From Sialis fuliginosa (lineage: Eukaryota > Arthropoda > Insecta > Megaloptera > Sialidae): a stretch of 64,000 nucleotides of DNA. The translations under genes and the position numbers were made by a program. The stretch lies in NCBI GenBank assembly GCA_961205875.1, contig OY540810.1, positions 19,158,001 through 19,222,000 on the forward strand, written 5' to 3'. Shown piece by piece: positions 1 through 12,640 of the stretch. Position 1 is the stretch's first letter, and each line of letters starts with the position of its first letter. The notes beneath the pieces are model-generated. The model ran no database searches. It saw nothing but the letters and a program-made list of their open reading frames with translations, and was not told where the DNA came from.

Positions 1-1110
1 CGCAAATAAGTCATATTGCAAATTGCATGTTAAAAGATGACAAAACATGTGTTCAGAATTCCAAAAAGAGATGATATCCAAGCGTGGGCTAGAAATTATT
101 ATACTTTTAATTGATTGAAACTTTAATTTTTGTAACAGCATGAGTGGACTTTAAAATATGTTGCGTAGGTATTAGAATCCGTAAAAGCTTATGTCATAAT
201 CGCCTTATCTGTTGTCATGTTTACAACAAAAAATATGTTTTAATTATTGTTATGTTTGTACGTTTTTTTTTTATTATTTATATTTAAATTTTCTCAATCT
301 TTTTATGTCTGTTTATTAGAGATCTTCAAGTGTCCTCAAAAAGTTGAATGACACTTGATTTTTTTAAGCCATCGTTGTGATTAATTATTATTAATATTTA
401 ATGTAGGCACTTGTATTTTCGTAAATATTATACATTTTGTATTATTATCTAGTTGTGTTGAATTATTTTCTTTTTATTGTATTTTTTATCGTATAAGGTG
501 AAGTGGGGGTTTTACCGGAGAGAAAGTAATAACGGTCTATTATTATTTTCAATGTAATCGAAGCGGTTTTCATCTCTTGAAAGTTATAAATACTTTATTT
601 ACTACCTACTAATCAGTTAATACCTCAGAAAGTTTTTATCTGATCTCAGTAAAATTGATTTAAAATTGTGAATTTTATTTACATTACTCCTAATGCTCTT
701 GAATATAATTCACCAGTAAATTGTACTGCATTGTATTTATTTATTTATTTTATATGTTATAATTGGCCGATGTGCAAATAAATTGTTATTATCATAATAA
801 TGATTATTATTACATTAGCCCCGAATCCCTGGGCAAATGTTGTTCGCTGCCAATTTCTTTTCATTTGTGGTTTTCATTTGTGGTTGCAAGAGTTTAATAT
901 AAGGTCAATCTAACCCAGCAAAAAGTAGTAAAAATTAACAAGATATAGCTAGAATATATAATATTAACAATGAGGTTTGAATTTACCCCTCTTTACCCTA
1001 ATTCAGTTTTCACATCAAACATGTTCCTAACAAAACCGATTAAAAAATATATTTATTGGATTTCACATTTTGTTGTATTAATTATATGTATTTAATTTCT
1101 AATGTTATTC
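1..1110. other. AT-rich DNA, no gene seen
   Basis: No coding pattern or clear element boundary was seen. The stretch holds simple-sequence patches such as TTTATTTATTTATTT near 735-752 and a short AATAATGATTATT-type palindrome near 795-810. Confidence 0.6.
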
Positions 1111-1118
1111 ATTTAATG

Positions 1119-1320
1119 CAGCGGTTCTTAAACTTATTTAGTCTAGGGACCCACTTTTGAACAATTACTTTTCAGGGACCCCCTCCTTGACAGAAAAACA
1201 AAGAAGGTCGTTAGATACTAATTAATCACTGGTAAATAGAAATGTAAAAGTACTTTAATTTATACCAAACATGTTTCACGGACGCCCGGGGGTTCGTGAA
1301 CCCTAGTTTAAGAACTGCTG
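1119..1320. mobile_element. hAT-type MITE, 202 bp
   Basis: The element starts CAGCGGTTCTTAAACTTA and ends with the inverse, TAGTTTAAGAACTGCTG. A perfect 8-bp direct repeat ATTTAATG flanks it (1111-1118 and 1321-1328). CAG...CTG ends, an AACCGCTG-type inverted repeat and an 8-bp target duplication are the hallmarks of non-autonomous hAT elements. It has no transposase, so it must have moved by help from elsewhere. The 65-codon frame over it is not a gene. Confidence 0.9.
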
Positions 1321-1328
1321 ATTTAATG

Positions 1329-2050
1329 CATGCGAATATTAAAAAAAACAATACAGAATCAAAGTATGATGTTTTTAGTATATGAAGTATTCTATAAATA
1401 AAATAAAATTTCAAAACTTGCATTTAAAAAATGTTTAATTTAAATTGTTAGAAACATTTTGTTAATAATAATCTGTGTATTTTTTATAATGTTGAATATG
1501 AATGATATTTTTTGCTTCAAATTTCCTGTGGTAAGGTGAGTCTATTTTTATATCTAATTATTTTATGAAAAATGGTTAATTTAATTTGCAAAGGTAGCAT
1601 ATAATGTTATGGTTAAATAAATCGATAAATATAACAATATTTGTATACAAAAAATGACCTTTATTTGAAAATATACAAAAATTGTATATAAAGCCTTATT
1701 GCAACACCACTGTACATTTAACTCGCTACGCATTGGCTTCCGGAGCGATGTTTTTATATTGTTGTATTATAGTATACGAATTATAATACTATAGTACGAT
1801 GACATGCATGTATGTATGTAATATATTCACATTACAATGTTTATATGTCATCACTTGCATGGGGTACACAGAGGTCATGTATAAGCCAATTGTATCATTA
1901 ATTCACTAAATGATTTAGTACATATTTTTAAATTTGATTGTGCATGATTTTTTGCTAAAATAAAATTACATTTACATATATTTACATTTGTAATATAGAT
2001 CATACATTATGTGTTGAACATATTTTTTAACTCAATATTATTAGCTACAA
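1329..2050. other. AT-rich DNA with small hairpins
   Basis: No gene was seen. A near-palindrome built on TATAGTAT / ATACTATA lies around 1765-1795, and a (TATG)n microsatellite around 1808-1820. Confidence 0.5.
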
Positions 2051-2056
2051 ATAAAA

Positions 2057-2096
2057 TCGACACGTGTTTTGCAAGAAGTCCTCATCAGTAAACTTG
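2057..2096 (-). ncRNA. Degenerate hammerhead-like motif
   Basis: Read on the minus strand, CTGATGA (2088-2082) is followed about 11 nt later by AAAACACGTGTC. This is the layout of a hammerhead ribozyme core (CUGANGA, stem II, GAAA, short stem III, NUH), but the GAAA is changed to AAAA and no good stem I is visible. It shares AAACACGTGT with the better motif at 48368-48413, so it may be a decayed relative. It is unlikely to be active. Confidence 0.25.
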
Positions 2097-2224
2097 GATT
2101 GTCAAGTACTTTTTACATTTTTAAATTAACTTTACTTTACTTTTACTTTTTTACTTATTTTACATGAAGTATCGACAGCTCTAGTTATGAGTCAAAACAA
2201 CGTTGTTGTGGGTAGCTGTAGGGC

Positions 2225-2715
2225 ATCTAAAAACCCGATAAAATTTCAAAAACGGGTTTGCGGTTTTTAATAAAGTGAAAAACCGGCTAACAGGTTTTTA
2301 GTCGAGTTTTTCAATTAAGTATAAATTTTTTTAAAATTATTTAAATAAAAAAATAAATTAATATTAAAAAAAAACGATTTAATAAACTAAATTCAATTTG
2401 ATCTCCTTTATTATATGTATTATTATTATACACTTCATAAATTAACACTCAAATTCTAATTACTCCGCTATAATATTTTCTTTACACATTGCGCGGTCGT
2501 TTATAGATGTCACCTTTTTTCTTTTCTTTTTTAATTTAAATAAATACAAAACATAAATACTTCATGAATAATAGTAGAAAAATAAAATGATTTATCACTT
2601 GGAGAAAAAAATTTATAAGTGACTTTCGGTTTTTGGGAAAAAATCCGGTTTTGGTAAATTTTAACAAAACACCGGTTAACCGGTTTCGGTTTGAATCGGT
2701 GACTGTATATTTTTG
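2225..2715. repeat. Unclassified block rich in AACCGG-type motifs
   Basis: Repeated forms of AAACCGG and CCGGTTTT sit at both sides of this block (2230-2310 and 2630-2700), including ACCGGTTAACCGGT near 2674. This looks like the subterminal repeats of a non-autonomous DNA transposon, but no clean terminal repeat or target duplication was found. Confidence 0.25.
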
Positions 2716-3330
2716 TCGGGCGTATTTTACACTAAAGTTTGAAAAATCATAACATTCATAAAATACTTAAATCGTGATCGTGAGCGAAAATCACTAATAA
2801 AGCTCAACCTCAGATATCACCACGGACCACAGATTGTAGTTTGTTATCTTGACGTAGAATCCGGTTCTGTACGAAATATTTAATTTATTTAATAAATAAA
2901 TGTATTTACATATTTCATATGTGTGACACGATATATGTATGTAAACACACACATACGCACAAGATATACCGGAAATACCTTTACCAAATACAATTCGTGA
3001 ATAGTTGAATCACATGGACATCAATTGTATGTAATATATCTATTATGATAGTTGCGTATGTTCTGAAAATAGAAATGAACTGCGTGTACGCGTAGAACAG
3101 ATGTAAAGTAATGACTGTTTTTATAAACATTTATTGACAATTAGGAATTAGTCTTGATATGTATAATTGCACATCTAATGCAATTATGTTGTTTGTTGTT
3201 AGATTGTAAAGATAACATTAGTGACGTATTGCTGTAAGATATATTGCGTTTTATTGTTTGTTTTCTTGTTTTTTGATAAACCGTTGATATGTTAATTGTA
3301 ATTATATGTATGCTTGAATATATATATGAG
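2716..3330. other. AT-rich DNA, nothing recognised
   Basis: No gene or repeat boundary was seen. The 90-codon minus-strand frame here is low-complexity and AT-driven. Confidence 0.5.
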
Positions 3331-4270
3331 CATTTCCAGTAGTTTTTTAAAAAACAGGATGCACGTATGTCACCGATTTTGCTCCCATTTTTTTTTCTCA
3401 AAGTATATATCAAAAGAACACGTTACCCAAAATCTTTTCTCCCCGCCCCCTTTTTTGAGCGAATAACGATTTTTAAACTTTTGAAATCGAGCGCAATTAG
3501 ACTTTTTTCGATAGTACCTTATTTTTCCAAATGTCCCTTATTATGCATGTTATAGGGCTCATTTTCTTCGTTTTTTGTTGATCTTTCATTTGAAATCGGT
3601 TTCAGAGCCAAATATTCAATTTTGGCCGAATGCGGTACCATAACATTAAGTTTGATTTTTTGTAAAAATAGTCGATTTTGAAATTGCCGCCAAATATTTT
3701 GGTTTCAACCAAAATACTTCCGATAAAGGTCATTTTATTCTATTTTTTATGTAGTTTCCAAATATATACTGCTCTAATAAAACTGGTGTGAAATTATTGC
3801 GCATTCAAATATCTTTTAAGGTGTTATATTATCTCAGTAACAGAGAAAAATATTTGAATGCGCAATAATTTATATTAAAGAGCAATCCTGTGTCTTTAAA
3901 ATAATATGTAATTTTAAATTTTTTTTATAGTTAATTGTTTATTTTTTTTTTTTTTTATAAAACAGTTAATTATAATAAATGTTTGATTGTTTATATCATT
4001 TTAAAGGTACTAAATGTCTCTTTAATTTAAACTATTGCGCATTCAAATATCTTACCCCGTTCCCGAGATATAATGCCCAAAAATTTATGTTTTTTTCTAA
4101 TAAACAATCATTTAGGAACCTCAGGATGATATCCAATTACAATTTCCTTTGGTAGGTGTTTTAAGGATATACAAATGCAGTTTTTGCGCATATAGTGTTT
4201 CGAAGATTCGAAAAAAATATTTTTTCACTCCACTCGCACTCTAGTGCGTACTCTTATGACATACACACAT
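3331..4270. repeat. Block with three copies of an ATTGCGCATTCAAATAT motif
   Basis: The motif ATTGCGCATTCAAATAT occurs at about 3798 (+), 3850 (-) and 4034 (+). The first two form a hairpin of about 25 bp per arm. The rest is T-rich unclassified DNA with no coding signal. It is probably part of a decayed interspersed repeat. Confidence 0.4.
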
Positions 4271-4271
4271 A

Positions 4272-4460
4272 CAGGGCCGTAACTACCACCGGGGCAGCGG
4301 GGCAATTCCCCCCGCGGCAGAGTTGAATTTTTTTTTATTTGGTTCTAACTTGAAAATGATATTCATTATCATTAGGAAAATTAAAATAATTTTGCATATT
4401 CTGGGGGGGCCCTCGGACACTTCTTGCCCCGGGCCCCCCGAGCCTCTAGTTATGGCCTGG
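4272..4460. mobile_element. hAT-like MITE, 189 bp, GC-rich ends
   Basis: The terminal inverted repeats are CAGGGCCGTAACTA on the left and TAGTTATGGCCTGG on the right. The flanking 8-mers CACACATA and CACATTTA agree at 6 of 8 positions, which fits a decayed hAT target duplication. The interior has G/C homopolymer blocks. The 60-codon frame across it is a by-product. Confidence 0.75.
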
Positions 4461-4485
4461 CACATTTATGTCTTAACCGATTTTT

Positions 4486-5805
4486 TTTACTTTTATTAGT
4501 GTAGTTTTTGTTTGAGGGGTGAAATATTTTGGAATATGAATGAATTTAAAATTTTTTTGAGAAGTTAAATTGTGATTGTAGCTTTTAAATTCAAACAATT
4601 AAATTATTTCGTGTAGTGGCGTCAGACTGGCGCGGCGCCGAATCGACATCACCAACAATATCTATAAACACAGTTTGGATACGAATTTTTATTTTATTTT
4701 ATGGGTGAAATATTTTGGAACAACGTAAGCAACAAGTAGCACAATTGAGCACAACTTTCAAAATTCTTAAATTAAACATAATGGGGACTAACTTCACCAA
4801 AAAACAATAAAAAAAAGTTTTTTTAGTTTTATTATTGCAATCTTTATTTGAGGGTGGAAATATTTTGGCACAATGTAGCACAACTTTAGCACAATTCAGC
4901 ACACTTTTCAAAATTTTGAAATTCAACAAAAAGGGGGCTAACTTCACATAAAAAAAACCGTTTTTTTAGCTTTATTAGCAGTTTTTATTTTAGGGGGGAA
5001 TTATTTTGGCACAATGTAGCACAAGTATAGCACAATTTAGCACATATTTCAAAATTTTGAAATTCAACAAAAAGGGGGCTAACTTCCCACCAAAAAAAAC
5101 GTTTTTTCAAGTTTTATTAGGGAATTTTTTATTTTAGGGGGGAATTATTTTGGCACAATGTAGCACAAGTATAATACAATTTAGCACAACTTTCAAAATT
5201 TTGAAATTCAACAAAACGGGGGCTAACTTCGCACCAAAAAAAAACAAACGTTTTTTTAGTTTTATTAGAGCAGTTCTTATTTTAGGGTGGAAATATTTTG
5301 CACAATGTAGCACAAGTATAATAGAATTTAGCACAACTTTCAAAATTTTGAAATTCAACAAAAGGGGGGCTAACTTCACACTAAAAAAAAACGTTTTTTT
5401 GTTTTTATTTGAGCAGTTTTTATTTTAGGGTGGAAATATTTTGGCACAATGTAGCACAAGTTTAGCACAATTTAGTACAACTTTCAAAATTTTGAAATTC
5501 AACAAAAGGGGGGCTAACTTCACACTAAAAAAAACGTTTTTTGGTTTTATTAAAGCAGTTTTTATTTTAGAGCGGAAATATTTTAGCACAATGTAGCACA
5601 AATATAGCACAATTCAGCACAACTTTAAAAATTTTGAAATTCAACAAAAGGGGGGCTGGTGTGAAAAATGTATTTTTGTTCTGGGGGGCAGGAAAATTAT
5701 ATTAGAGTATTGATGTTTTGGCACAATGTTAGGAACAACTAGCACAATTTTGCACAACTTTCAAAAATTGGAATTTCAACAAAAGGGGGGCTAACTTCAC
5801 ACAGG
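4486..5805. repeat. Tandem array, unit about 145 bp, 8-9 copies
   Basis: The phrase GGCACAATGTAGCACAAG, or variants of it, recurs at about 4719, 4869, 5011, 5154, 5301, 5445, 5587 and 5722, giving a period of 135-150 bp. Each unit also carries AAAATTTTGAAATTCAAC, AGGGGGCTAACTTC and a poly-A/T block. A more divergent first unit starts near 4500. Several frames on both strands repeat the same peptide (LLNFKILKVVLN) once per unit. They are shadows of the array, not genes. Confidence 0.9.
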
Positions 5806-7165
5806 TCTAATTAGGTATGCAGCAAAACTTTGGTGATTTTCATAAAATATTATTAACCACGATACTGCTCAGAAAAATGATCTAACTATTGATGAAAACC
5901 GCATTGAAATTGGCTCAATAATTCCCGAGTCTATAAGTCACATTTATTAATTAATTAATTATTTATTAATATTGAACATTCAATTGAATTCTCGAACACA
6001 TTCTTAAATTTTTATTTTTATCTATTGTAGTTTTATCTCCCAAACGCTGACTGAGTATGAATGTCCACTTGTAAGTGCAAATGGAAATTTTCAGTGTGCT
6101 TTTTAGTACTTCAGTTGAGATACTATTATTTTTTTAACCGTATAAAAAATAAAATAAAAATGCTTTCATATTACGAGCCCTCTCTCAGTCGCATTCGCTC
6201 AGAGCCGGCTCTATGTATAATACAGAACATCAAGACTGCAGATAATTTTAAAGTACGGGTTGAAAATACTGAACGGAAAATTATGTACGTATAACAATTT
6301 TGTTGATTAGAAAAATGTGGTTTACCCTTAGTGGCCATGCACGAATCAGATTTGATATAATACTGTAGCGACGTTCCCACGCTAAAATATTAGATTTCCA
6401 AAATTTTAATGTAAATATTTCATACACACATTTATTTTCAAGAAACAACTTTATTGCAGTTAGGCGACAAATTTCTTTAGTTGTTTACAATATTATAAAA
6501 CTTTTAAATTTCGTAAGCCTGTTCATTTTGTTTTAAATACGTTCGATTTGGATATCCCAGGATCGGCGGTAAAGGTCCAATAAAGATCGGCGGTAAAGGA
6601 CCAATAAAGCTTAAGGTTTTAAACATGTCGACCGGGGTTTTTCCAAACGCTCTGAATTTTTCTCCCTCTCTAAATATCTATCGCTATCCTTTTCTAACCG
6701 CTCTAAAACAGGATCTTTCATTTTTCAAAACAAGGCACTTGGTTTCAACTCCTGACATAGTAAACATCTCGCTACAGTACCTTCGCGCTGATTACTGCAC
6801 ATAATACATTATACATCTCGTACAATAGATTTTTACAATTAATAAATAAGTAATTACTAAAACTTCAAAAGTGTTATCATTAAAAATGTACCTTGCACAC
6901 AGTCACTAAAATACGATTATTAATAAAATGTTCAAAATCATCGATGACGTTAGATCTAATAATTCATTTCATGGTTGTCGAAATGGTGCAATCTTGCATC
7001 ATAAAGTCTCGCTATCATTATATTTAATTGTATGTATAACAAGAAAAATAAATTTTAAACAGCTACGGTTGTAAATTAAAATTTGTGATTTGAATGAACT
7101 GAATCAGTGGCATCGACAGATAAGGTAAATGAACGGCGTTGCGAATTTTCGAACACATTTTAAGA
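5806..7165. other. No gene; short tandem duplication at 6561-6608
   Basis: A 24-bp unit starting GATCGGCGGTAAAGG is present twice back to back at 6561-6584 and 6585-6608, with one base different. The rest is AT-rich with no coding pattern. Confidence 0.6.
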
Positions 7166-7167
7166 TA

Positions 7168-7678
7168 AGGTACTGGCACCAGTGTTGAACCCTTTAAGAG
7201 CAAAGTATATTATTTTTTGGGCTTGAAGGGCTTCTTTTTGTAAAACTCATGTTACTAATAAAAGAACTACCTCTTTATTAGAACAATTCAATTACCAAAA
7301 TCCGCAAATATAGTTTAATTTTTACATTAAAACCTTTTATTTTGTATATGTTTTTTGTCCAGTAATGAATACTTGCTAATGGTTACAAAAACGTTATAAA
7401 ATAAAGAACCGTAAAATGTAAAAAAAATGTAAAGCATTTATGTACATAAGAAAATAATTTTTCTTGATAGTCTGCCAAACCGCGATAAATATTTGTCCAC
7501 TGTTTTTAAACAAAATTATCAATTATCGTCAAATCATTCTGTAAGACAATTAAATGTCATAAATGTTCTTATCCAGTAATGGCTATAGTCAATTATCAAC
7601 AAATATTTCTAATTCAGTACATTTAATTTAAAAAATGTTCAATACTGGTGTATTGTTCAAGACTGGTGCTAGTACTTT
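7168..7678 (+). mobile_element. TA-flanked MITE, family M1, copy 1
   Basis: The left end AGGTACTGGCACCAGT is matched by the inverse of the right end, AGTACTAGCACCAGT. With the flanks the inverted match is 26 bp with 3 differences. TA dinucleotides sit outside both ends. A second copy in the same orientation lies at 18800-19353 and shares interior text such as GCAAATATAGTTT and CCTTTTATTTTGT. A TA duplication and inverted ends suggest a Tc1/mariner-mobilised element. No transposase is present. Confidence 0.85.
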
Positions 7679-7680
7679 AT

Positions 7681-8648
7681 ATTTAAATTCTGCATATTTA
7701 GGTTAATAAATGATAACAACTTATATTGTCTACACGTCAGAATTTCATAAAGATAAAAGTAAATGAAAGCTTTCGATACACGCAGAATCGTAATCTCAAA
7801 TCTTATTCCTTCTAAAAAAAGCTTCACGATGATTCTGTGAATCGAAATATCGAAAGCTTGCATTTCCTTTTATCTCCATTAAATTCTGACGTTTAGACAA
7901 TATGTGGTTATTATTTATTACATTTAACGTCACTATTATTATATTATAAAAGTTTTTATAAAAGAAAACAGGTAATTTATATCGTAGTACATGGTTCGTT
8001 TTTAATGAAACAAAATCTTAATTAATACCATGCATGTATTTAATACCACTTTGTACATGTACGCATTTTTTTGTTACAATCTATTTATATATAATATATA
8101 TTTAAGAGAATAATAATTTTTGAGAGCTATATTTCTTGATCACGTGCCCTAAAGTAGATAAGTAACTTATTGTTAGGTAAAGATCTTAGCTTGGCGTTGT
8201 CTCTATGGAGTTTCAGTCCTTTTACATTTCATGGTTGCTATTATATTTTATATAATAAAATGTATTATATCTGCGAAGAAATAAACAGGTACTCATAATT
8301 TTTTACTATAAAAACCAATGAAAACACTATGCCATTTTTGTTCTGGTTAATGTTAATAGCAGGTTTACCACACTAACAAAAAGTACTTAATTACATTACA
8401 CAGTCATTTATTCGCTAATAATAAATTACACCTTGCCATCTCAAACCCAGTGTTCGTCGTCATCTCGTAAATTGACATATGAGATCATACAGTTGTGAAA
8501 AAAATTATACATAGTTTAGCACTTTTTATTTCTTAATGGTTTTAATCTGGTATTCCGGGTAAGAAATGAATGTGGTGTGAATTATACAGTTGCATTATAA
8601 ATAATTGTGTGTTTTACATAATATCATTTAAATAAATTAATAAATAAA
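7681..8648. other. AT-rich DNA, nothing recognised
   Basis: No gene, inverted repeat or tandem repeat was recognised. The 64-codon minus-strand frame at 7669-7863 overlaps the MITE end and is not supported. Confidence 0.5.
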
Positions 8649-8663
8649 ATATACTGAGAAACA

Positions 8664-8727
8664 AGTCTTTGAGGCTTCCGCGGTGGTCTTGATATGGATC
8701 TTGGCTTCTGGGTGTAAGCCAAGATCC
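8664..8727 (+). mobile_element. Snap-back insertion (family S), short copy
   Basis: A 64-bp insert is flanked by a perfect 15-bp direct repeat ATATACTGAGAAACA (8649-8663 and 8728-8742). It starts AGTCTTTGAGGCTTCCGCGG, then folds back: GGATCTTGGCTT is followed by an 8-nt loop and AAGCCAAGATCC. The same left end and the same inverted right end occur in the longer copy at 43298-43529. The long target duplication suggests reverse-transcription-based insertion rather than cut-and-paste. Confidence 0.75.
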
Positions 8728-8742
8728 ATATACTGAGAAACA

Positions 8743-9614
8743 TTTATCTATGTATGATTTAAATGAAAGTAGTTCGGAAAACTCAAACAGTGCATTTTTA
8801 AATTTGTTTGACTTTTCCTGTAAATAATATTCATTATTTGCTTTAATAATAATAAATATGTTGTTTTCAATTTTTATCTCACAATCAGTATGCATATACG
8901 ATGTTTTTAAATCAAAATAGATCAGTAGAAATTTCTAGGAGTGTTCTAATAACTAAACTAGAGCACTCCTACTCTAGTTAGGGGTAAAGTCCAAGCTGTA
9001 TAGTTTTTTTGTACACATATATTTTCATTTCAAGTAGAATAATTCGTTGTCAGTTAAAAATAATCGCAAAATTTCTAAAAAAAATAAATCTGAAACTTTA
9101 AAATGAAAGATACCAAGAACATTTGTCTATCTGATTTTATCAACCCCTAGTAACTGTCAAAACTGATTTTTTTTATTCTTGCTTCACTGTATCTTATAAC
9201 TTAGATATTTTGATCTTTTAGGAAAAATAAAATAGAGATTTTCAGTTAAAAAATGCTTTTGTCGGTTTCCTTTTTCAATTTTGACAGATATTACAAAGCT
9301 TTGGACATCACTATTTTTGAAGGAAAAATGTTTGAACTCTGAATCATATTTATTGAAATTAATGAATTTTTTTGAGTTTGTGTAAGGCTTATAGACTCGT
9401 AAATTACTGAACCGATTTCAATGCAGTTTTCACCAATAATTAGATAATTTTTCTGTGCATGTTCGTGGCTATTAATATTTTATGAAAACCTAAGATTTAA
9501 TATCAAAATACTAAAAAAATCTTTATCAAGTCGTGTTTTGGTATTGTCACAACTCACAGCATATAATAATATCTGTCATTTACTATGTATGTATATTGTA
9601 TATATAACAATTAA
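8743..9614. other. AT-rich DNA, nothing recognised
   Basis: No coding pattern or element end was seen. A small CTAGAG / CTCTAG hairpin lies near 8955-8980. Confidence 0.5.
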
Positions 9615-10306
9615 CAAGACATACACGAGTCTATGCCATAAGGGTTCCGAAGTACGTAATACGTGAACTGTTTGGAGCCACTTACAGGCACCATTTTTGA
9701 ATTAAAAAATGCCTAAACATGAAAATAAAAAAAAATTCTATGACACCCCTCCCTATAATTCCAAAATTTTAAATTATTTTGTTGACTTTAGTATTTGTCG
9801 TTGGTAGTCCCACCAAAGCCTCGTTACCAAATTTTTTTCAGATTGAGTCAGTAGTTACAAAGTTAGAGGGGGTGGAGACAATATAAAACAGTACTTTTAG
9901 CCCTCTACAGGCGCCCATTTTTGAGTTAGAAAAAAAAATTGTCATGTTCTATTATTTGAGATGTACAAAAGTACATTTTGACATCCCACATGCCTAGATA
10001 TGAAAATAAAAATAAAAAATTCTATGACCCCACATCTCTATTATTCCGAAATTGAAAATTATATTGTTGACTTTAGTCGTTGGTAGTTCCACCTAAGCCT
10101 CATTACTATTTTTTTTTTCAGATTTTTTGAGCCAGTAGTTACAGAGTTAGAGGGTGAGGGGCCAAAATAAATTACTGTTTTTAGCCCCCTGGTGTCGCCA
10201 TTTTTGATTTAGAAAAAAATTAGAAAAAGAGTCAAATTCCGCTTGTTTGGTTATACATTTTAACGTGTCACATGCCTTGATATATATATTTTTTTACCTA
10301 GCTAGT
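9615..10306 (-). mobile_element. Family X element, truncated copy 1
   Basis: This is the reverse complement of the tail of the copies at 14799 and 16438. It carries the 3' hairpin CATACACGAGTCTATG (9620-9635), the GGGTTCCGAAGTACGT terminus and two internal units of about 280 bp containing GGTAGTCCCACCAAAGCC-like text. The head with (GTCC)n is missing. No protein is encoded. Confidence 0.8.
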
Positions 10307-11029
10307 TCAATGTATATACATATATGTTGTGAGTTTGACTGAGTATCTAAACAATTTTCCAACCTCTCATTAAAAACTACCCCGTTATTTTAAACATTGT
10401 GAAAAACATTTGTGCATATATTTTTATTGCCGTCTACTGTGTCATTACATAACAGTTCAATATTTTTAATCCCCAATGGCAAGAGTTGAATATTTCCATG
10501 TACACTCGGAGTAAAAGGCTGACTGACAATCATCAGGTTTTATAATTTTTAAGCCTTTTTTTGGAAGGGAGTCACTCACATTTCAAAACATGTGAATTTA
10601 AGGAATTTTTGCACCCTTTTTAAAGGTAGAAAAAAAATGTGTGACCTAATGGAGCAATTCTGAGGTCAGATTCGGTTTAAGCGACCCCTGAAATGCGTTG
10701 GTCTATAGTCTCTGGCACATGATTTTTTTTGTGTGGCTGTGTAATGAATGTTAAAGAACATAGTTTGAATTATTATGGTCACTATGATTTTGTAGAAATT
10801 AACCCGGATAACACCGGAACCAATGCGCTAGTCATAAATAATTATTGAAAAATATTATGATACGAAACCTTGCGAAACAACATAGTTAGGTATCAGATTT
10901 ATTTAGTGGTATTGAACGGAATCAATACCACTATTGACGTACTTTTGAATGTTTTTCTAAGAAAAATTTTTATTTTTATATTTCAGTATCAATACAAAAC
11001 CACATAAACAGGATGATTTATAACAAGTG
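10307..11029. other. AT-rich DNA, nothing recognised
   Basis: No gene or element boundary was identified between the family X copy and foldback D1. Confidence 0.5.
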
Positions 11030-12640
11030 TAAAAAAATCTAACAGTAGATCGAGGATGTTAGCAAAAAATTTATACATTGCATGTGAAATTCTTCGTGAG
11101 AGAGATACAGCTTTCCAAAAAGTTTGCTCAAAATGAGTGTTTATTTAAAAATTAGAGGACCCATTGTGGCACAGTTATGAAATTTGAAAACTGGTTTAGT
11201 ATTAATAAGTGTTATCGATTTCCAGTATCAGACAATAATAATTTAGACCAGGGATATATGGAGCCAGTGGGCCCATAGATAATAAAGTATTTTTTTGTTC
11301 ATTAATTTTTCTGTTACTAAATACGGATGCTTCAAATTACACAAAATAAGCTTATATTCTTGTTCTATCTGATTGAAAATAAGATAAAAAGTTAATATAA
11401 ATAATCTCCAAAACTGCATTTTTATCAACAAATAGCCACTTATAGTTTAATTTTTTTAGTCATGTTATAGTAAATTACGTGTAACAGTACTCGTAATACA
11501 ACGGCTATATGTCTATGATGATAAGTATTAGGAGGTATCAACTTTATTTTTATTTTTAATCATAGAACAAGAATATAAGCTTATTTTCTGTGATTTGAAG
11601 CATCCGTATTTAGTAGTATATGTCTATTTGTATACAGGGTGAGTCATTTTAATCACCGCAGTCAAATTTCTTGAAAAGTAAGCGAAATTGAGAAAAACGT
11701 TTCAAACAAAAGTTGCTTGGTTTCAAGGGGGTCAACAAATGGTGACCTTGCGGTTGACCTTCAAATCATTTTTCAAGGTCAAATCAAGGTCAACTTTGAT
11801 TTTTGGACGTAGTAGTTGTATGTTTACTTTGGGGTGCTATTTTAATGTGAGAGGCAAACGGAACTCACATTAAAAAGCACCCCAAAGTAAACATACAACT
11901 ACTACGTCCAAGCCGTTGTTTCTGGGTTATGCTTAAAGTAGTTTGAGTGCAACTTTTTTTCAAATATTTGAGTTCGTTGATTAATCTTACAGCGCCCTCT
12001 ACCGAGGGAAGTAAACATTTTTTAGAAAAATTTTTCCTACTAGATACTATTTTTTTCACGTAGAATACGAATATGCAATACAAAATATAGGTTTTTAGTT
12101 AAGAAATCAAAGTTAACCTTGATTTGACCTTGAAAAATGGTTTGAAGTTCAACCGCAAGGTCAACATTGTTTGGCCCCCTTGAAACCAAGCAACTTTTGT
12201 TTGAAACGTTTTTCTCAATTTCGCTTACTTTTCGAGATATTTGACTGCGTTGATTAAAATGACTCACCCTGTATACAGTACGTATGTATAAGTCATGTAT
12301 GCAGTAATTTATTTTATCAATATAATTTCTTGAAAACGGTTGATCCTATGACAAATGAACAAAGTATATTTTTGTGTATTTGTGTATACAATCTTCTACA
12401 AGTATCCAACTCAGGAAAAAATTGAAGAGCAAAAATTACTTGATAAAAATCGGCGAGCTAATTGACCATATACACCGTATCAAATTTCATAACTGTTCTT
12501 TACTAAATAAACACTAATTTTGAGCAAAATCTTTGGAAGGCTGTAGCTCCCTTAGGAAAAATTACCGGAAACATGTTCACATATAGAGTTTTTTGCTTAA
12601 AATAACATCCTTGATTTACCGTAATTTCTTTTGGAATATC
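11030..12640. repeat. Foldback element D1, two inverted copies of family D
   Basis: The left part (11030-11445) is the inverse of family D text seen at 43220-43970. The right part (about 11530-12640) is the same family in direct orientation, sharing GAACAAGAATATAAGCTTA, TTTGGAAGGCTGTAGCTCC and AAACACTAATTTTG. The right part is interrupted by a separate MITE at 11633-12273. No coding capacity is visible. The arms are clearly diverged from each other, so this is an old foldback. Confidence 0.75.
11633..12273. mobile_element. Palindromic MITE nested in D1, 641 bp
   Basis: The ends are TACAGGGTGAGTCATTTTAA and its inverse, with TA on both outsides. The outer inverted arms run about 11633-11805 and 12105-12273. 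Inside lies a second, near-perfect hairpin with arms 11815-11851 and 11864-11909 and a 12-nt loop. The frames of 60-75 codons here mirror each other across the palindrome and are not genes. The interior also contains an unpaired 12.0-kb segment present on one side only. Confidence 0.85.

Noticed and set aside
4486-5805. CRISPR array or coding repeat protein
   Set aside because: Units are about 145 bp with no short repeat/unique spacer alternation, and open frames occur on both strands. It is a eukaryotic tandem array.
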